A stretch of DNA of 64,000 nt from Streptomyces hundungensis (GTDB lineage: Bacteria; Actinomycetota; Actinomycetes; Streptomycetales; Streptomycetaceae): NCBI RefSeq assembly GCF_003627815.1, contig NZ_CP032698.1:7998001-8062000 (forward strand), read 5' to 3'. The notes beneath the pieces were generated by a model. The model did no database searches, was not told the DNA's origin, and was given only the letters and a program-made list of their open reading frames with translations. Both the position numbers and the translations under genes were made by a program. Positions 34,886 through 44,531 of the stretch are shown piece after piece; positions within the stretch are counted from its first letter, which is position 1, and each line of letters starts with the position of its first letter.

Positions 34886-35267
34886 CGGCGTCCTGGCGGA
34901 TCCGAGCCGCCTGGTGCGTCTGTCCTGCCGCGTCGAGGAGTGCACCCTGCCGCAGCAAAGCATCCCTGCGTTCTGCGCGGAACCGTCCGGGCCAGGTCTC
35001 GGCAAGGACGCGCCAGGCCTCGGCGGCCTCACCGGCGCGGGCGAGCGCCTCCGGCCCCCTGCCCTGCGCAGCCAGCTCGTCGCGACTGCGGTCCAACTCC
35101 CGTGCCTGGCGCAGTACTTCCTGCGCCGGGCCCCCGGTTCGCGCCGCCGCGGCGGCCTCCTCGCGGGCGGCCCTCCGCCTGCGCGCGTTCGCGCTGAGGT
35201 ACCCGACCAGAGCGATCAGCGCGCCGGCGATGGCGGCGGAGACCAGCTTGTGCAAAAGATCATTCAC
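34872..35267 (-). CDS. Small membrane-anchored coiled-coil/helical protein
   Basis: This 131-residue protein has one N-terminal helix in the membrane (VSAAIAGALIALVGYLSA), a basic stop (RRRRAAREE) and a long helical tail with a TPR-like stretch (ALARAGEAAEAWRVLAETWP). GTG 35267 is chosen because codon bias is lost upstream. The ribosome binding site is weak. Function is unknown. Confidence 0.6.
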   Translation of the reverse strand: MNDLLHKLVSAAIAGALIALVGYLSANARRRRAAREEAAAAARTGGPAQEVLRQARELDRSRDELAAQGRGPEALARAGEAAEAWRVLAETWPGRFRAERRDALLRQGALLDAAGQTHQAARIRQDAAGLS

Positions 35268-35469
35268 GGACGCACCCGTCTGCTCGCTGGGGACGCGTGC
35301 CCGCAGACACGTGCAAGGGACGTGGCAGGCGCACGATGAGCCGTTCGGCTTCTTGTCCGTCCCACTGTTGCGGCAGGCGTTGAAATAGCGATGAAACAGC
35401 GAGGCGCGAACGGGTCGGGGTGCCGGAGGCGGGATAGGGAGGCGTGTGCGGTATGCAGGCGGGGTGGAT

Positions 35470-36111
35470 ATGGAACGGCTGACTTTTGACGGTTGGATCG
35501 CCGCTGTGGGAACGGGTTCGGGCACGCGTGTCGTGGTGGGCCACTGGCCGCGTTCCCCATTCGGCTCGTTCAGCGACGTGATGCTGGAGCGGCCCGACGG
35601 CTGGCGGGTGCTCCTGGCCCCGACCGTCGAGACGGCCGCATATGTCTCCGCCGTCTACCACTTCGATGAGGTCCGGTGTGTTGCGGTGAGCGTGGACGTG
35701 AGCGACGGGGTGTGGGACGTCGCGGCGGGCCCCCTGGAGTTGCGATTCGCCGTCGGGCGCCGGGGCCCTCTGGGTCTTGCCCTGCGGGCGGTTCCGCGAC
35801 CGCTGGCCAGAAGGCCGCTCTGGGCGGCCATGGCGGACGTACCCGCCCGTCTGATGGCCGGGGTCCGGACGCGGGGGAGTTCTCGTCCGGGATGTCGTCA
35901 GTGGTACGCGGCCGTCGACCTGCGGCCGATCGTGACTGCCCAAGCTCGGCTCGACGGCAACGACCTCGGCCCGCTGGCCCCCGTCTCCCCACCCGTGCGT
36001 TTCGGCTTCGGTTCGGCCCCTTCCGCGCCGTCCCTCGTCCGCGTGGTCTCCACCGTCGAGTCCCCGCCTCTGCGCGACCCGGGCCCGGACCGGGACCGGG
36101 ACCGGCGGTGA
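35470..36111 (+). CDS. Hypothetical protein
   Basis: This 213-residue soluble protein starts MERLTFDGWIAAVGTGSGTR with a beta-rich first half (WRVLLAPTVETAAYVS). Two Arg/Pro-rich segments and an acidic/basic DRDRDRR tail follow. GGCGGGGTGG precedes ATG 35470. It occurs with a short membrane protein 54 bp downstream and may form a unit with it. I do not recognise the family. Confidence 0.6.
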   Translation: MERLTFDGWIAAVGTGSGTRVVVGHWPRSPFGSFSDVMLERPDGWRVLLAPTVETAAYVSAVYHFDEVRCVAVSVDVSDGVWDVAAGPLELRFAVGRRGPLGLALRAVPRPLARRPLWAAMADVPARLMAGVRTRGSSRPGCRQWYAAVDLRPIVTAQARLDGNDLGPLAPVSPPVRFGFGSAPSAPSLVRVVSTVESPPLRDPGPDRDRDRR

Positions 36112-36165
36112 CCCCGACTCGGCGGCCCGTATCCGTATAGTGGGCGCCGCCGAAGGGGGAGTGGC

Positions 36166-36480
36166 ATGGGACAGATCTTGCAGCGACGTCCGGTTCTGGG
36201 AAGGCTCGCGATCGCGGCCTGCTGCCTGGCGCTGCTTGCTGGGGCCAGTTGGTGTCTGAATGAGATCGCCAGTGCCGATTTCCCTCAGCGGCCCGTGTGG
36301 GACCTCGGAGATGCGGGGCCTTGGGTGGCCTCCTTTGCACGCGCTGTCAGCACCGGGTCCTGGATGGCGGCGCATGCCTGCCTGGTGATCATCGGTCTTG
36401 GCCTGGTGCTGGGCTGGCTGGGGCGGGTCGTCACGACGGTCCGCCGCAGTGCCGGGCGACGAAGCGGTTCGGTGTCCTGA
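36166..36480 (+). CDS. Small two-helix membrane protein
   Basis: This 104-residue protein has two membrane helices (LAIAACCLALLAGASWCL and CLVIIGLGLVLGWLGRVV) and a basic tail. AAGGGGGAG precedes ATG 36166. It follows the hypothetical gene at 35470 on the same strand and is convergent with the phosphoesterase. Function is unknown. Confidence 0.65.
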   Translation: MGQILQRRPVLGRLAIAACCLALLAGASWCLNEIASADFPQRPVWDLGDAGPWVASFARAVSTGSWMAAHACLVIIGLGLVLGWLGRVVTTVRRSAGRRSGSVS

Positions 36481-36532
36481 CGGGGGGACCCGGTCGAGTC
36501 GGGGCGTGCGCGATGGCTGGGCCGACCCCGCG

Positions 36533-37753
<1,221 letters not shown>

Positions 37754-38205
37754 GCTTCCCCTTCTCTAACAAGCTGACTGACGTCGCGCGCACTGTAACC
37801 GTTCGTCCCGGGGGACGTCCTGGCGGCCTGCTTCGCCGTCGACGGATGCCTGGCGTGCGCGGGACGCCCCCTCCACAACCGGCAGGTGGGTGCGAGGCCG
37901 CCCGAACGAGGAGGCTTGGCTTGTTCGCGCTGACGTCCGGGTCACAATGTGACGGGCCATCATGTGACGGGACACTGTGGTGTCCGGGCCGTCCTCCGCG
38001 ATCCGGCTCAGCGGCCGGGGTCCTGCGGGATCGGTCAAGTCCCATAGTCCGGGCGCGTGTTGAGCCCCACGATACCGACACCGACACCGACGAGAGTCGT
38101 GCACGGGGGTCGGGACCCGGGGCGGAACGGCTGGCGGCCACCCGGGCGAGGTATCGGTGTCCCGGGTCGGCATTCAGCCGGCCAGGTGTGCGGCGTGCGG
38201 AAGCC
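37754..38205. other. Gene-free region with several dyads and short repeats
   Basis: These 452 bp separate two minus-strand genes. GTCACAATGTGAC (37941-37953) is a perfect dyad. ATGTGACGGG is repeated 15 bp apart (37948 and 37963), and GGACACTGTGGTGTCC (37970-37985) is a hairpin. They lie about 190-230 bp upstream of the phosphoesterase start. CGACAC triplets repeat near 38070. No supported gene. Confidence 0.5.
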
Positions 38206-38850
38206 TCAGGGTGCCGAGGCGTTCGGGGTCGGCACGGTAGGGGCAATAGGGGCACTCGGCCGCCGGGCGAGCAGCACGCTGGCGATGATGATCCACAGCC
38301 CCGACACCAGGAAGGCAAAGAAACTCACCCACGGAATGAACATCAGGACACCGAGCACGATTCCGGCCCAGCCCATCCAGCGTGGCAAGGGAATTCCGGT
38401 GCGCGCCGCGTCCAGACCCGCCGCGAGCAGCATGATGCCGATTCCGCCGACGAAGGGGATGAAGAGGTCATTGGCGACGGCATTCATCGCCTGGAAGGCC
38501 GCACCGGCGACTTGCGGTTTGTCGCTCACGTCGACCAGCGCGAGCGTCACGCCCGACGCGATCCAGAAGCCCCCGGTCGACAATATGGCCCCGGCGAAGG
38601 CGACTTGGGGCAGCCAGCCGTGCCGGTCGGCTTCAGCGAGGTGATGTCGCAGAGTGCCGGCGAAGAAAATCAGAAAGACACCTGCCACGAACAGCAAGTA
38701 GAGCGAAATCGTCTGCTGTGTGTCGTGCTCGTGGAAGAACATTCTGATCTGCTGTCCGGAATCACCGACACCCGGCGTATCTCCCCCCACACCGAATGCG
38801 ACGGCGATCAGAACAACGGCCACGAAGCCACTCAAGGGTCCGAGACGCAT
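38206..38850 (-). CDS. Six-helix integral membrane protein (DUF4386-like)
   Basis: This 214-residue protein has about six membrane helices, beginning MRLGPLSGFVAVVLIAVAFG and ending with WIIIASVLLARR. The pattern resembles DUF4386-type membrane proteins. GGAGG precedes ATG 38850. No enzymatic motif is seen. Confidence 0.65.
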   Translation of the reverse strand: MRLGPLSGFVAVVLIAVAFGVGGDTPGVGDSGQQIRMFFHEHDTQQTISLYLLFVAGVFLIFFAGTLRHHLAEADRHGWLPQVAFAGAILSTGGFWIASGVTLALVDVSDKPQVAGAAFQAMNAVANDLFIPFVGGIGIMLLAAGLDAARTGIPLPRWMGWAGIVLGVLMFIPWVSFFAFLVSGLWIIIASVLLARRPSAPIAPTVPTPNASAP

Positions 38851-39000
38851 CGGAAACCTCCGATCCGGGCATTCGGATGCTTTTCCAGCGTTTCACGCAA
38901 TTCGACGGCCGGCAACTCGCCGCCGCTGCCGGGAGAAGTGCGTGAGCCGGGGCTGCTTTTCGGGTGACACAGACGGGGACCGCCCTGGGTACCCGTCCCG

Positions 39001-39936
39001 TCAGCGGCCCGCTCCGAGACGGTGGGCAAGGTCGAGCAGATCCGCCAGGTGCAGGACCCGTCCGTCGAAACCGGGGAGGGGGACGTGGAGCGGCCGGGTC
39101 CAGTGGGCGGGGATCGCGTCCAGCCCGTAGTACGCCCCCGCGAGGCCACCGGTCACCGCGGCGACGGTGTCCGTGTCGCCGCCTAGGTCGATCGCCGCGC
39201 GTATCGCGTCTTCGTAACCGGTGGTGGTGCGTAGGGCCCAGACGGCCGAGCCCAGGCAGGGCCAGACCGCACCGTTGAACTCGGTCGCTTGGTCGGGGTG
39301 CCAGTCGGGGGCAAGGACGGTGGCGTATCGGGCGCGGTGCTCGGGGTGGACCAGCGTCAGGATGTCCGGGAGCGCGGCGAGGGGGTCGGCGTCCTCGAAC
39401 GTGACGCGGATGAGTTCGTGGAAGATCGCGGTGCCTTCCCAGGCGGCCCGGTCGCCATGGGTGAGCGCCGCGATGCGGCGGGCCGCCTCCATGGTGGCTT
39501 CCTGTCCGGCGGCCGCGAAATGGACCGCGGAGGTCGAAGCCCGCATCAACGATCCGTTTCCCGCTGCTCGTTGGTTGCCCTGGAAGTGGACCGCGGCAGC
39601 GCGGTCCCAGGGCATGCCGTTGGTCAGGACGTCTTCGGTCTGGAGGCCGATGTCCTTCGGTTCGGACGTCGCCCACCGCTGGAAACGGGCGAAGACATCC
39701 GGCAGGTCCAGTCCGCCCCGCTCCAGCAGTGACTCCGCGACCAGGACGGCCATCTGCGTGTCGTCGGTTGCCTCGCCGGGCTCCCAGCCCCCGCCTCCGC
39801 GCATCTCGCCCCCGGCACCCGGCACGGGGAAGCGCGCTGAGAAGGCGCCCTGGGGGCCGAACTCGAAGGGGCCGCCAAGTGCGTCGCCCACCGCCGATCC
39901 GACGATCGCGCCAGCGGCTCGCTGGGTCCTGTTCAT
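39001..39936 (-). CDS. ADP-ribosylglycohydrolase-family protein
   Basis: This 311-residue protein has the DraG/ARH metal motifs: VGDALGGPFEF, EATDDTQMAV and LGGDTDTVAAVTGGLAGA. It should remove ADP-ribose from proteins or small substrates with Mg or Mn. No ADP-ribosyltransferase gene is next to it. ATG 39936 lacks a clear ribosome binding site and may be leaderless. Confidence 0.88.
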   Translation of the reverse strand: MNRTQRAAGAIVGSAVGDALGGPFEFGPQGAFSARFPVPGAGGEMRGGGGWEPGEATDDTQMAVLVAESLLERGGLDLPDVFARFQRWATSEPKDIGLQTEDVLTNGMPWDRAAAVHFQGNQRAAGNGSLMRASTSAVHFAAAGQEATMEAARRIAALTHGDRAAWEGTAIFHELIRVTFEDADPLAALPDILTLVHPEHRARYATVLAPDWHPDQATEFNGAVWPCLGSAVWALRTTTGYEDAIRAAIDLGGDTDTVAAVTGGLAGAYYGLDAIPAHWTRPLHVPLPGFDGRVLHLADLLDLAHRLGAGR

Positions 39937-40015
39937 TCGCGCAGGCTATCCGAGCCGGTCTGACGACCGTGCGCCCCTATCGGCCCTTTGCGATGTCCCC
40001 CCCTCGATCGTCCTT

Positions 40016-40978
40016 TCATCGAGGGATGTCCATATGGAGGCGCACGGTGGTGCCCTGATCGGGCGTGGACCGGATCTCGACGAGATCGCACAGCTGGTGG
40101 GCGAGCCAGAGGCCGCGGCCTCCGATCTGATCGGCGGCGGGGCGGACGCGGCCGACCATCGTGTCGGAGATGAATCCCGAGTCCCGGAACTCGCACAGGA
40201 ACGTCGCGTCCTGTGCCCAGGTGCGCAAAGTTCCCTGACCTCCACCGTGCCGGATGCTGTTCGTGGCGATCTCCGTGACGGCCACCGCCAGCTTGGGCAA
40301 CTGATCTTCGCGCACACCCGCGTCGGAAGCACACTGGGACACCTTCGACCGCACCGCGGACAGGTCACCGCTCGTGTAGACCAGTTCCTGGTACGGATCG
40401 CACGCGTCGGGCAGGGCGTCGAAGGCGTAGTCGTCGGCGCCGAGATATCCGTCGTTGGGTAGTGACTGCCCGTCCTGGTGGATCAGCGGATGGCAACGCG
40501 CAACGGACCGCAGCGCGGCCGGGTCCTCGTCGCCAGCGTCGTAGGGGCACAGCATCGACCATGCCGGGCTGCTGGCGAAGGCGCGATTGAGCAGCCATTC
40601 GTTGTAGCGCAGCTCGGAGAGGTGTGCCGCGTTGCGCGCCTGGCGCCAAGCGGTTTCGCCGATGCCGCGGACCGGTCGCCCCTCCTCGCCGTGTTGGCTC
40701 ATCCAGGCCGTCCAGGCCGCGATGTGCCGCCCGGGATTGGCGCCGGCGGTCGATGTCTCGACGAATCTGACGGCCGGTTCGTCGGGGAGTTCATCGCGTA
40801 GGAGCGATGCCTTGTCGGAAGGGACGGCGATGATGATCGCCTCACCCGCTGTGAGCGCCTCGCGGATGAAGCCGAGGGTGCCCGCCAGGAACTGTGCGTC
40901 CCCTCGATACGGGTACAGCGCGTGCTGGAAGGTGGATTCCTGACCGGTGGACGTCTTGGACGTCGCGGAGATGCTCAT
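40016..40978 (-). CDS. MEDS-domain sensor with HATPase (anti-sigma-type kinase)
   Basis: This 320-residue protein has an N-terminal MEDS sensor (HALYPYRGDAQFLAGTLGFI) and a C-terminal GHKL ATPase of the serine-kinase/anti-sigma type (AVTEIATNSIRHGG N-box, GGRGLWLAHQLCD G-box). Its ATG overlaps the stop of the MEDS-STAS gene (ATGA), so they are co-translated. The pair looks like a partner-switch module: the kinase would act on an anti-anti-sigma protein in response to the MEDS ligand. No sigma factor adjoins it. Confidence 0.85.
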   Translation of the reverse strand: MSISATSKTSTGQESTFQHALYPYRGDAQFLAGTLGFIREALTAGEAIIIAVPSDKASLLRDELPDEPAVRFVETSTAGANPGRHIAAWTAWMSQHGEEGRPVRGIGETAWRQARNAAHLSELRYNEWLLNRAFASSPAWSMLCPYDAGDEDPAALRSVARCHPLIHQDGQSLPNDGYLGADDYAFDALPDACDPYQELVYTSGDLSAVRSKVSQCASDAGVREDQLPKLAVAVTEIATNSIRHGGGQGTLRTWAQDATFLCEFRDSGFISDTMVGRVRPAADQIGGRGLWLAHQLCDLVEIRSTPDQGTTVRLHMDIPR

Positions 40979-41781
40979 GCGCCCATCACCACCGAGCGGT
41001 CGGCTGCTTCGTAGCCGGCGAGTTCCCAGCACAGGCGCACGGTTTCGTTGGCGCCCTCCACGAGGATGCGGCGGGCCGGCATGCTTCGGGCCGCATCGAC
41101 GAGGGCGTGCATCCCGGCGGCGTCGATCATGTCCAGGGTGTCGAACCGCAGCGTGATCGTGGGGGCCTGCGCGATCGCCGCGCGTAGCGCCGCGTTGAAT
41201 GCCGACGCGCCTTCCGAGTCGATCACGCCGTCCACGCTCCATCTGTCGGCGCCCGTGCTGAACATCCGGAAGGCCGGGCGCTCAGCGCGTGTGCCCACTT
41301 CGTGAGGGTGCACACATGCCATATGTTCCAGCGTAGGCTCGTTCCACTGCGACGGCCTGTAGGCGCAGACCACGATCGCGCCGCTCTCGGACGCGAACTG
41401 GTCGAGCTTGAGCTCCTGCTCCAGCAGGTCTTCCACCCTGTCGGCGGCCACCGTGGGCGCTCGCTCGGTGAGGACCCGTACGGAACGGAACCCTTCGCGT
41501 ACCGCGGTACGCGCTTCACGGCGCACCGCAGCCAGGACCGCGGAGGTGTTCGCGGCCTGCGAGAAGTCGAGGACGACCCAGGTCGGCGGCATGGCGGGCC
41601 GGGGAGCGTCGGGGGCCTCGCCGACGCCACCGATGACGACGATCTTGTCTCCGTACAGGGCGCCGTCGGCCACGAAACCGCGCGCTCCCCCCAGGAGCGC
41701 CGCGTCAGGGTCCATACGCCAACAGACGTGATCCCCGAGCTCGACCTCGTCCAGCGTTGCCAACGCCCGCGCCGCCCTCAC
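40975..41781 (-). CDS. MEDS-domain protein with C-terminal STAS domain
   Basis: This 268-residue protein has a MEDS sensor (GDHVCWRMDPDAALLGGARG) and a STAS/anti-sigma-antagonist domain from about residue 165. In the STAS loop the phosphorylatable Ser is replaced: MIDAAGMHAL instead of a DSSGL-type motif. It may therefore not be switched by phosphorylation in the standard way. GTG 41781 follows AAGGGAG. It is the first gene of a two-gene operon with the kinase. Confidence 0.82.
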   Translation of the reverse strand: MRAARALATLDEVELGDHVCWRMDPDAALLGGARGFVADGALYGDKIVVIGGVGEAPDAPRPAMPPTWVVLDFSQAANTSAVLAAVRREARTAVREGFRSVRVLTERAPTVAADRVEDLLEQELKLDQFASESGAIVVCAYRPSQWNEPTLEHMACVHPHEVGTRAERPAFRMFSTGADRWSVDGVIDSEGASAFNAALRAAIAQAPTITLRFDTLDMIDAAGMHALVDAARSMPARRILVEGANETVRLCWELAGYEAADRSVVMGA

Positions 41782-41937
41782 CCGACTCCCTTCGAACCGC
41801 CCCCCGACCGCTCGGCGGAGTACGCACAGAGTGCTGAGCCTAGCCGAGAGTCGACCGAGGGCCGCTTTCGTGGTGCGGGCGGTATCGGGCGGTTATCGGG
41901 GCGGATGGGGGCGGTCGGAGCGGTCGGCCAGGGTGGC

Positions 41938-42107
41938 GGCGGGACGGTGCTGTCGCCGTACGGCCGACGGGGGCTGGGCGCTGCTGTCGCGCAGGCGTAC
42001 GGCGGGGCTGGGCGGTGCTGTCGCGCAGCCATACGCCAGGGCTGGGCGGTGCTGTCGCGCAGCTGTACGGCGGGGCGAGGCGGCGATGTCGCCCAGCCTT
42101 GCGCCGA
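41938..42107. repeat. 34-bp tandem repeat (minisatellite), five units
   Basis: Units start at 41938, 41972, 42006, 42040 and 42074. The three central ones are near-identical around GGCTGGGCGGTGCTGTCGC, and the outer two are diverged. The repeat occupies most of the 493-bp gap between the divergent MEDS operon and CPT-like gene. Any transcript would contain repeated CAGC/GCTG stems. Confidence 0.85.
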
Positions 42108-42110
42108 CGT

Positions 42111-42187
42111 CCCCAGCACGCTCAGCCTTGCGTCGCCATCCCCAGCACGCTCAGCCCTAGGCCAGCATCCCCAGCACATCTCAAGCC
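42111..42187. repeat. 29-bp tandem repeat, three units, inverted relative to the 34-bp array
   Basis: CCCCAGCACGCTCAGCC occurs at 42111-42127 and 42140-42156, with a diverged third copy from 42169. Its complement (GGGCTGAGCGTGCTGGGG) resembles the core of the adjoining 34-bp units, so the two arrays could pair as one long cruciform or RNA stem. Confidence 0.75.
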
Positions 42188-42274
42188 CAGGAGAACCACA
42201 ACACGTACCGAGACCGTCCGACCGTCCATTCCACGGGCATCGCCGCCCCGGCAGCACCGTGTCACCATGCTGCG

Positions 42275-42844
42275 ATGACACCTGGCCGGATCATCTTCCT
42301 CAACGGCACATCCAGCTCAGGAAAGTCGAGCATCGCGCGGGAGCTTCTGGACGTCCTGGACGAGGGCGTCTTCTTCCACCTGGCAGTCGACGCCTTCAAC
42401 GCGATGCGCAGCAAGCGGGAGCTCGGGGCCGCGGAGCTCGACGCCGCGCTGAGGCGTACCCGGATGGGTTTTCACCGTGCGATCGCCGCCATGTCCGAGG
42501 TGGGCAAAGATGTCGTCGTCGATCATGTGCTGAGTGAGCCGTGGCGGCTGTTCGACTGCTTGACGGTGCTGCGGCCCGAGGACGTGCTGTTCGTCGGAAT
42601 CCACTGTCTTCCGGACGAACTGGCCCGCCGCGAACTCGCCCGGGGCGACCGGCCGCCGGGCCTCGCGGCGCAGCAGTACGAACTGGTGCACAGCCATGGT
42701 GACTACGATCTGGAGTGCGACACCAGCACGCTGAGCGCGCGCGAATGCGCCCTGCGGATCAAGGAGTTCCTCCCGCACCGCCCCCGTCCTACGGCCTTCA
42801 CCCGTCTCAGTAGGCGCTATCTGACGGACGGCGAGTCCGCGTAG
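42275..42844 (+). CDS. Chloramphenicol phosphotransferase-like kinase
   Basis: This 189-residue P-loop kinase has a Walker A motif (GTSSSGKSS), Asp in VDAFNAM and the family layout of chloramphenicol 3-O-phosphotransferase (CPT). True CPT gives chloramphenicol self-resistance; most genomic homologues have unknown substrates. ATG 42275 lacks a clear ribosome binding site. The minisatellite lies directly upstream. Confidence 0.8.
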   Translation: MTPGRIIFLNGTSSSGKSSIARELLDVLDEGVFFHLAVDAFNAMRSKRELGAAELDAALRRTRMGFHRAIAAMSEVGKDVVVDHVLSEPWRLFDCLTVLRPEDVLFVGIHCLPDELARRELARGDRPPGLAAQQYELVHSHGDYDLECDTSTLSARECALRIKEFLPHRPRPTAFTRLSRRYLTDGESA

Positions 42845-42913
42845 CCGATGGCGCAGAGTTCTCGGGCCGGGGCCATCGTTGGCGGGTGGCCGCTGGGGAT
42901 GGACTGGGGCGCG

Positions 42914-43144
42914 TCAGATCCCGATCTTGCCGATGCTGTCGCCGCTATCACCGCTGTCGCCCCTGGCAGCACTTTCAGCCCTGTCAGGGTTGTCGGAGAC
43001 CGACGCCGAGTTCTGGGTGATGGCGATGGCGTTGGGCTGGTTCACCATGTCCTGGGTGATGGGCGCGCCCGCGCCGGCGGACCTGATCGAGTCGGCCAGG
43101 CTGGTGGCCAGGTCGAGAACGCGGCCCTGGGTGTCAGCAGTCAT
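42914..43144 (-). CDS. Small hypothetical protein with Gly/Asp/Ser-rich tail
   Basis: This 76-residue protein starts MTADTQGRVLDLATSLADSI and contains ITQDMVNQPNAIAITQNSA. It ends in a GDSGDSGDSIGKIGI tail. GGAG precedes ATG 43144. The tail arises from a short DNA repeat and might vary. I considered the RebB family but the match is not convincing. Confidence 0.6.
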   Translation of the reverse strand: MTADTQGRVLDLATSLADSIRSAGAGAPITQDMVNQPNAIAITQNSASVSDNPDRAESAARGDSGDSGDSIGKIGI

Positions 43145-43461
43145 GGGGTGCTCCTTCAGGCGTCGGCCCTGGGCGGGCCGACTGGGTTGTACTGCCCTTC
43201 CCGGGTGCGGGGCGGACACCGCGCGAAGTCGGCAGGTCCACCCGACCGGAGTCTTCGGTACGTAACCGAGGGACGGCACGGTCCACGGTCGCCTCCTCGC
43301 CGGGCGAAGTTCCACGTAGCGGATCCGCCTCACGGCCTCCGTCCGATCACAAGGACTGTGGTAGGAGCACGCGGTCGGACGAAGACCGCCTGACTGACCG
43401 CCAGTTTCCGTCCCGGCTAACCGAGTTGGGGAGTGTCGTTTCGAGGAGGGGCCGACTGGCA
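43145..43461. other. Gene-free region upstream of the small hypothetical gene
   Basis: These 317 bp separate the small hypothetical gene from the SDR remnant. No frame has codon bias with a start. No repeat or strong hairpin is noted. Confidence 0.5.
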
Positions 43462-43956
43462 CTACCGCGTCGTGTAGGCACCACCGTTCACGTGGATGGT
43501 TTGGCCGGTGATGTGACGGGCTCCTTGGGAGGCGAGGAAGTAGGCCGTCTGAGCGATGTCGTCAACCGTGCCCGGTCGCTTGTTGTGCGTCTCCTCCACA
43601 AGCGCGCGACGGCGTTCGTCGCTCAGCTGACCGTGGAAGAAGTTGGTGTCGGCGACGTAGCCCGCGGAGATGACGTTGCAGGTGACGTCCTTCGGGGCGA
43701 GCTCCGCCGACAGCGAAGCGTTCCACGCACCCACAGCGGCTTTGGCCGCTCCGTAGGATCCGCCTCGGCGCTCGGCGCCGATCGAGCCGATGCTGATGAT
43801 GGAGCTGCCACGCGTGAGCTTGTCCTGTACGGAGGCCGTGGTCAGCACCGCGGTGAGCAGGTTCTGCGCCAGGTTGGCGTGCCACTGGGCGAGCAGGGCG
43901 GCCAGGGCTGATCCTTCATCAGAGGTTGCTTGGGACAAGCCGCCGGCGGCGTTGAC
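43462..43956 (-). pseudogene. SDR-family dehydrogenase, 5'-truncated
   Basis: The frame holds the C-terminal two thirds of a short-chain dehydrogenase: VNAAGG (the NNAG position), SIISIGSI, catalytic SYGAAKAAV, and the end ITGQTIHVNGGAYTTR. The first 75 or so residues, including the TGxxxGxG cofactor motif, are missing. Homology stops right before VNAAGG, where a divergent MarR fragment begins. No start codon with a ribosome binding site is available, so it is a remnant. Confidence 0.8.
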
Positions 43957-44383
43957 CCCCATCTGGCAACTGGCCAAGCTCTTCGCCGACGACCGCAACC
44001 GGGTGCTACGAGAGGCCGGCATCGACGCCGCCACCCTCGACCTGCTGTCCGTCCTCCGCCGCTCCGGGCCGCCCTACGTCCTCAGTACCCGAGAGATCGC
44101 AGAGCGGACGCTGGTGACCGCGGGGGCGATCTCCCAGCGCCTCACCCGCGCCGAACGCGACGGCCTGGTCCAGCGAGCGCCCGGGGCCACCGGTCGCAGA
44201 ACCGTCCAGGTGAAGCTCACGGCCGAGGGCCACGCCCTTATCGAACGATCCGTCGACGCGGTACTCGGCCGCGAGGCCACCCTCGTCAGCGGTGTGTCGC
44301 CGCACGAACGCACCACGCTCATGGAGTTGCTGGACAAACTGATGACCTACGTGCGCCGACGCACGGCCAGCGAAAGTCTCTGA
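43952..44383 (+). pseudogene. MarR-family regulator, 5'-truncated
   Basis: The frame encodes the MarR winged helix (STREIAERTLVTAGAISQRL, RAERDGLVQRAPGATGRRTV) and the C-terminal dimer helix. The normal first 20-30 residues are absent. A TTG at 43952 is the only nearby start and lacks a ribosome binding site. It abuts the SDR fragment head to head. A deletion that took both 5' ends and the shared promoter explains the arrangement. Confidence 0.7.
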
Positions 44384-44531
44384 ATCGTCCGCCGCACGCG
44401 AAGGCGACCTCAAGGAACAGGAAGGAGCTCAGCCTGGACGTCCGCGATGGCTGAATTGCGCGGGCCGTTTGCTTGATCGGTGGATGTACAACGTCGAGGA
44501 TGCGGAAGAGGAGATCGGCTGGGGAGGCGTA

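Noticed and set aside
41938..42187. CRISPR array
   Set aside because: Units are contiguous without unique spacers and no cas genes are nearby; it is a minisatellite.
42914..43144. RebB/killing-trait family assignment for the small protein
   Set aside because: Only a loose resemblance around ITQDMVNQ; the typical alternating pattern is absent.
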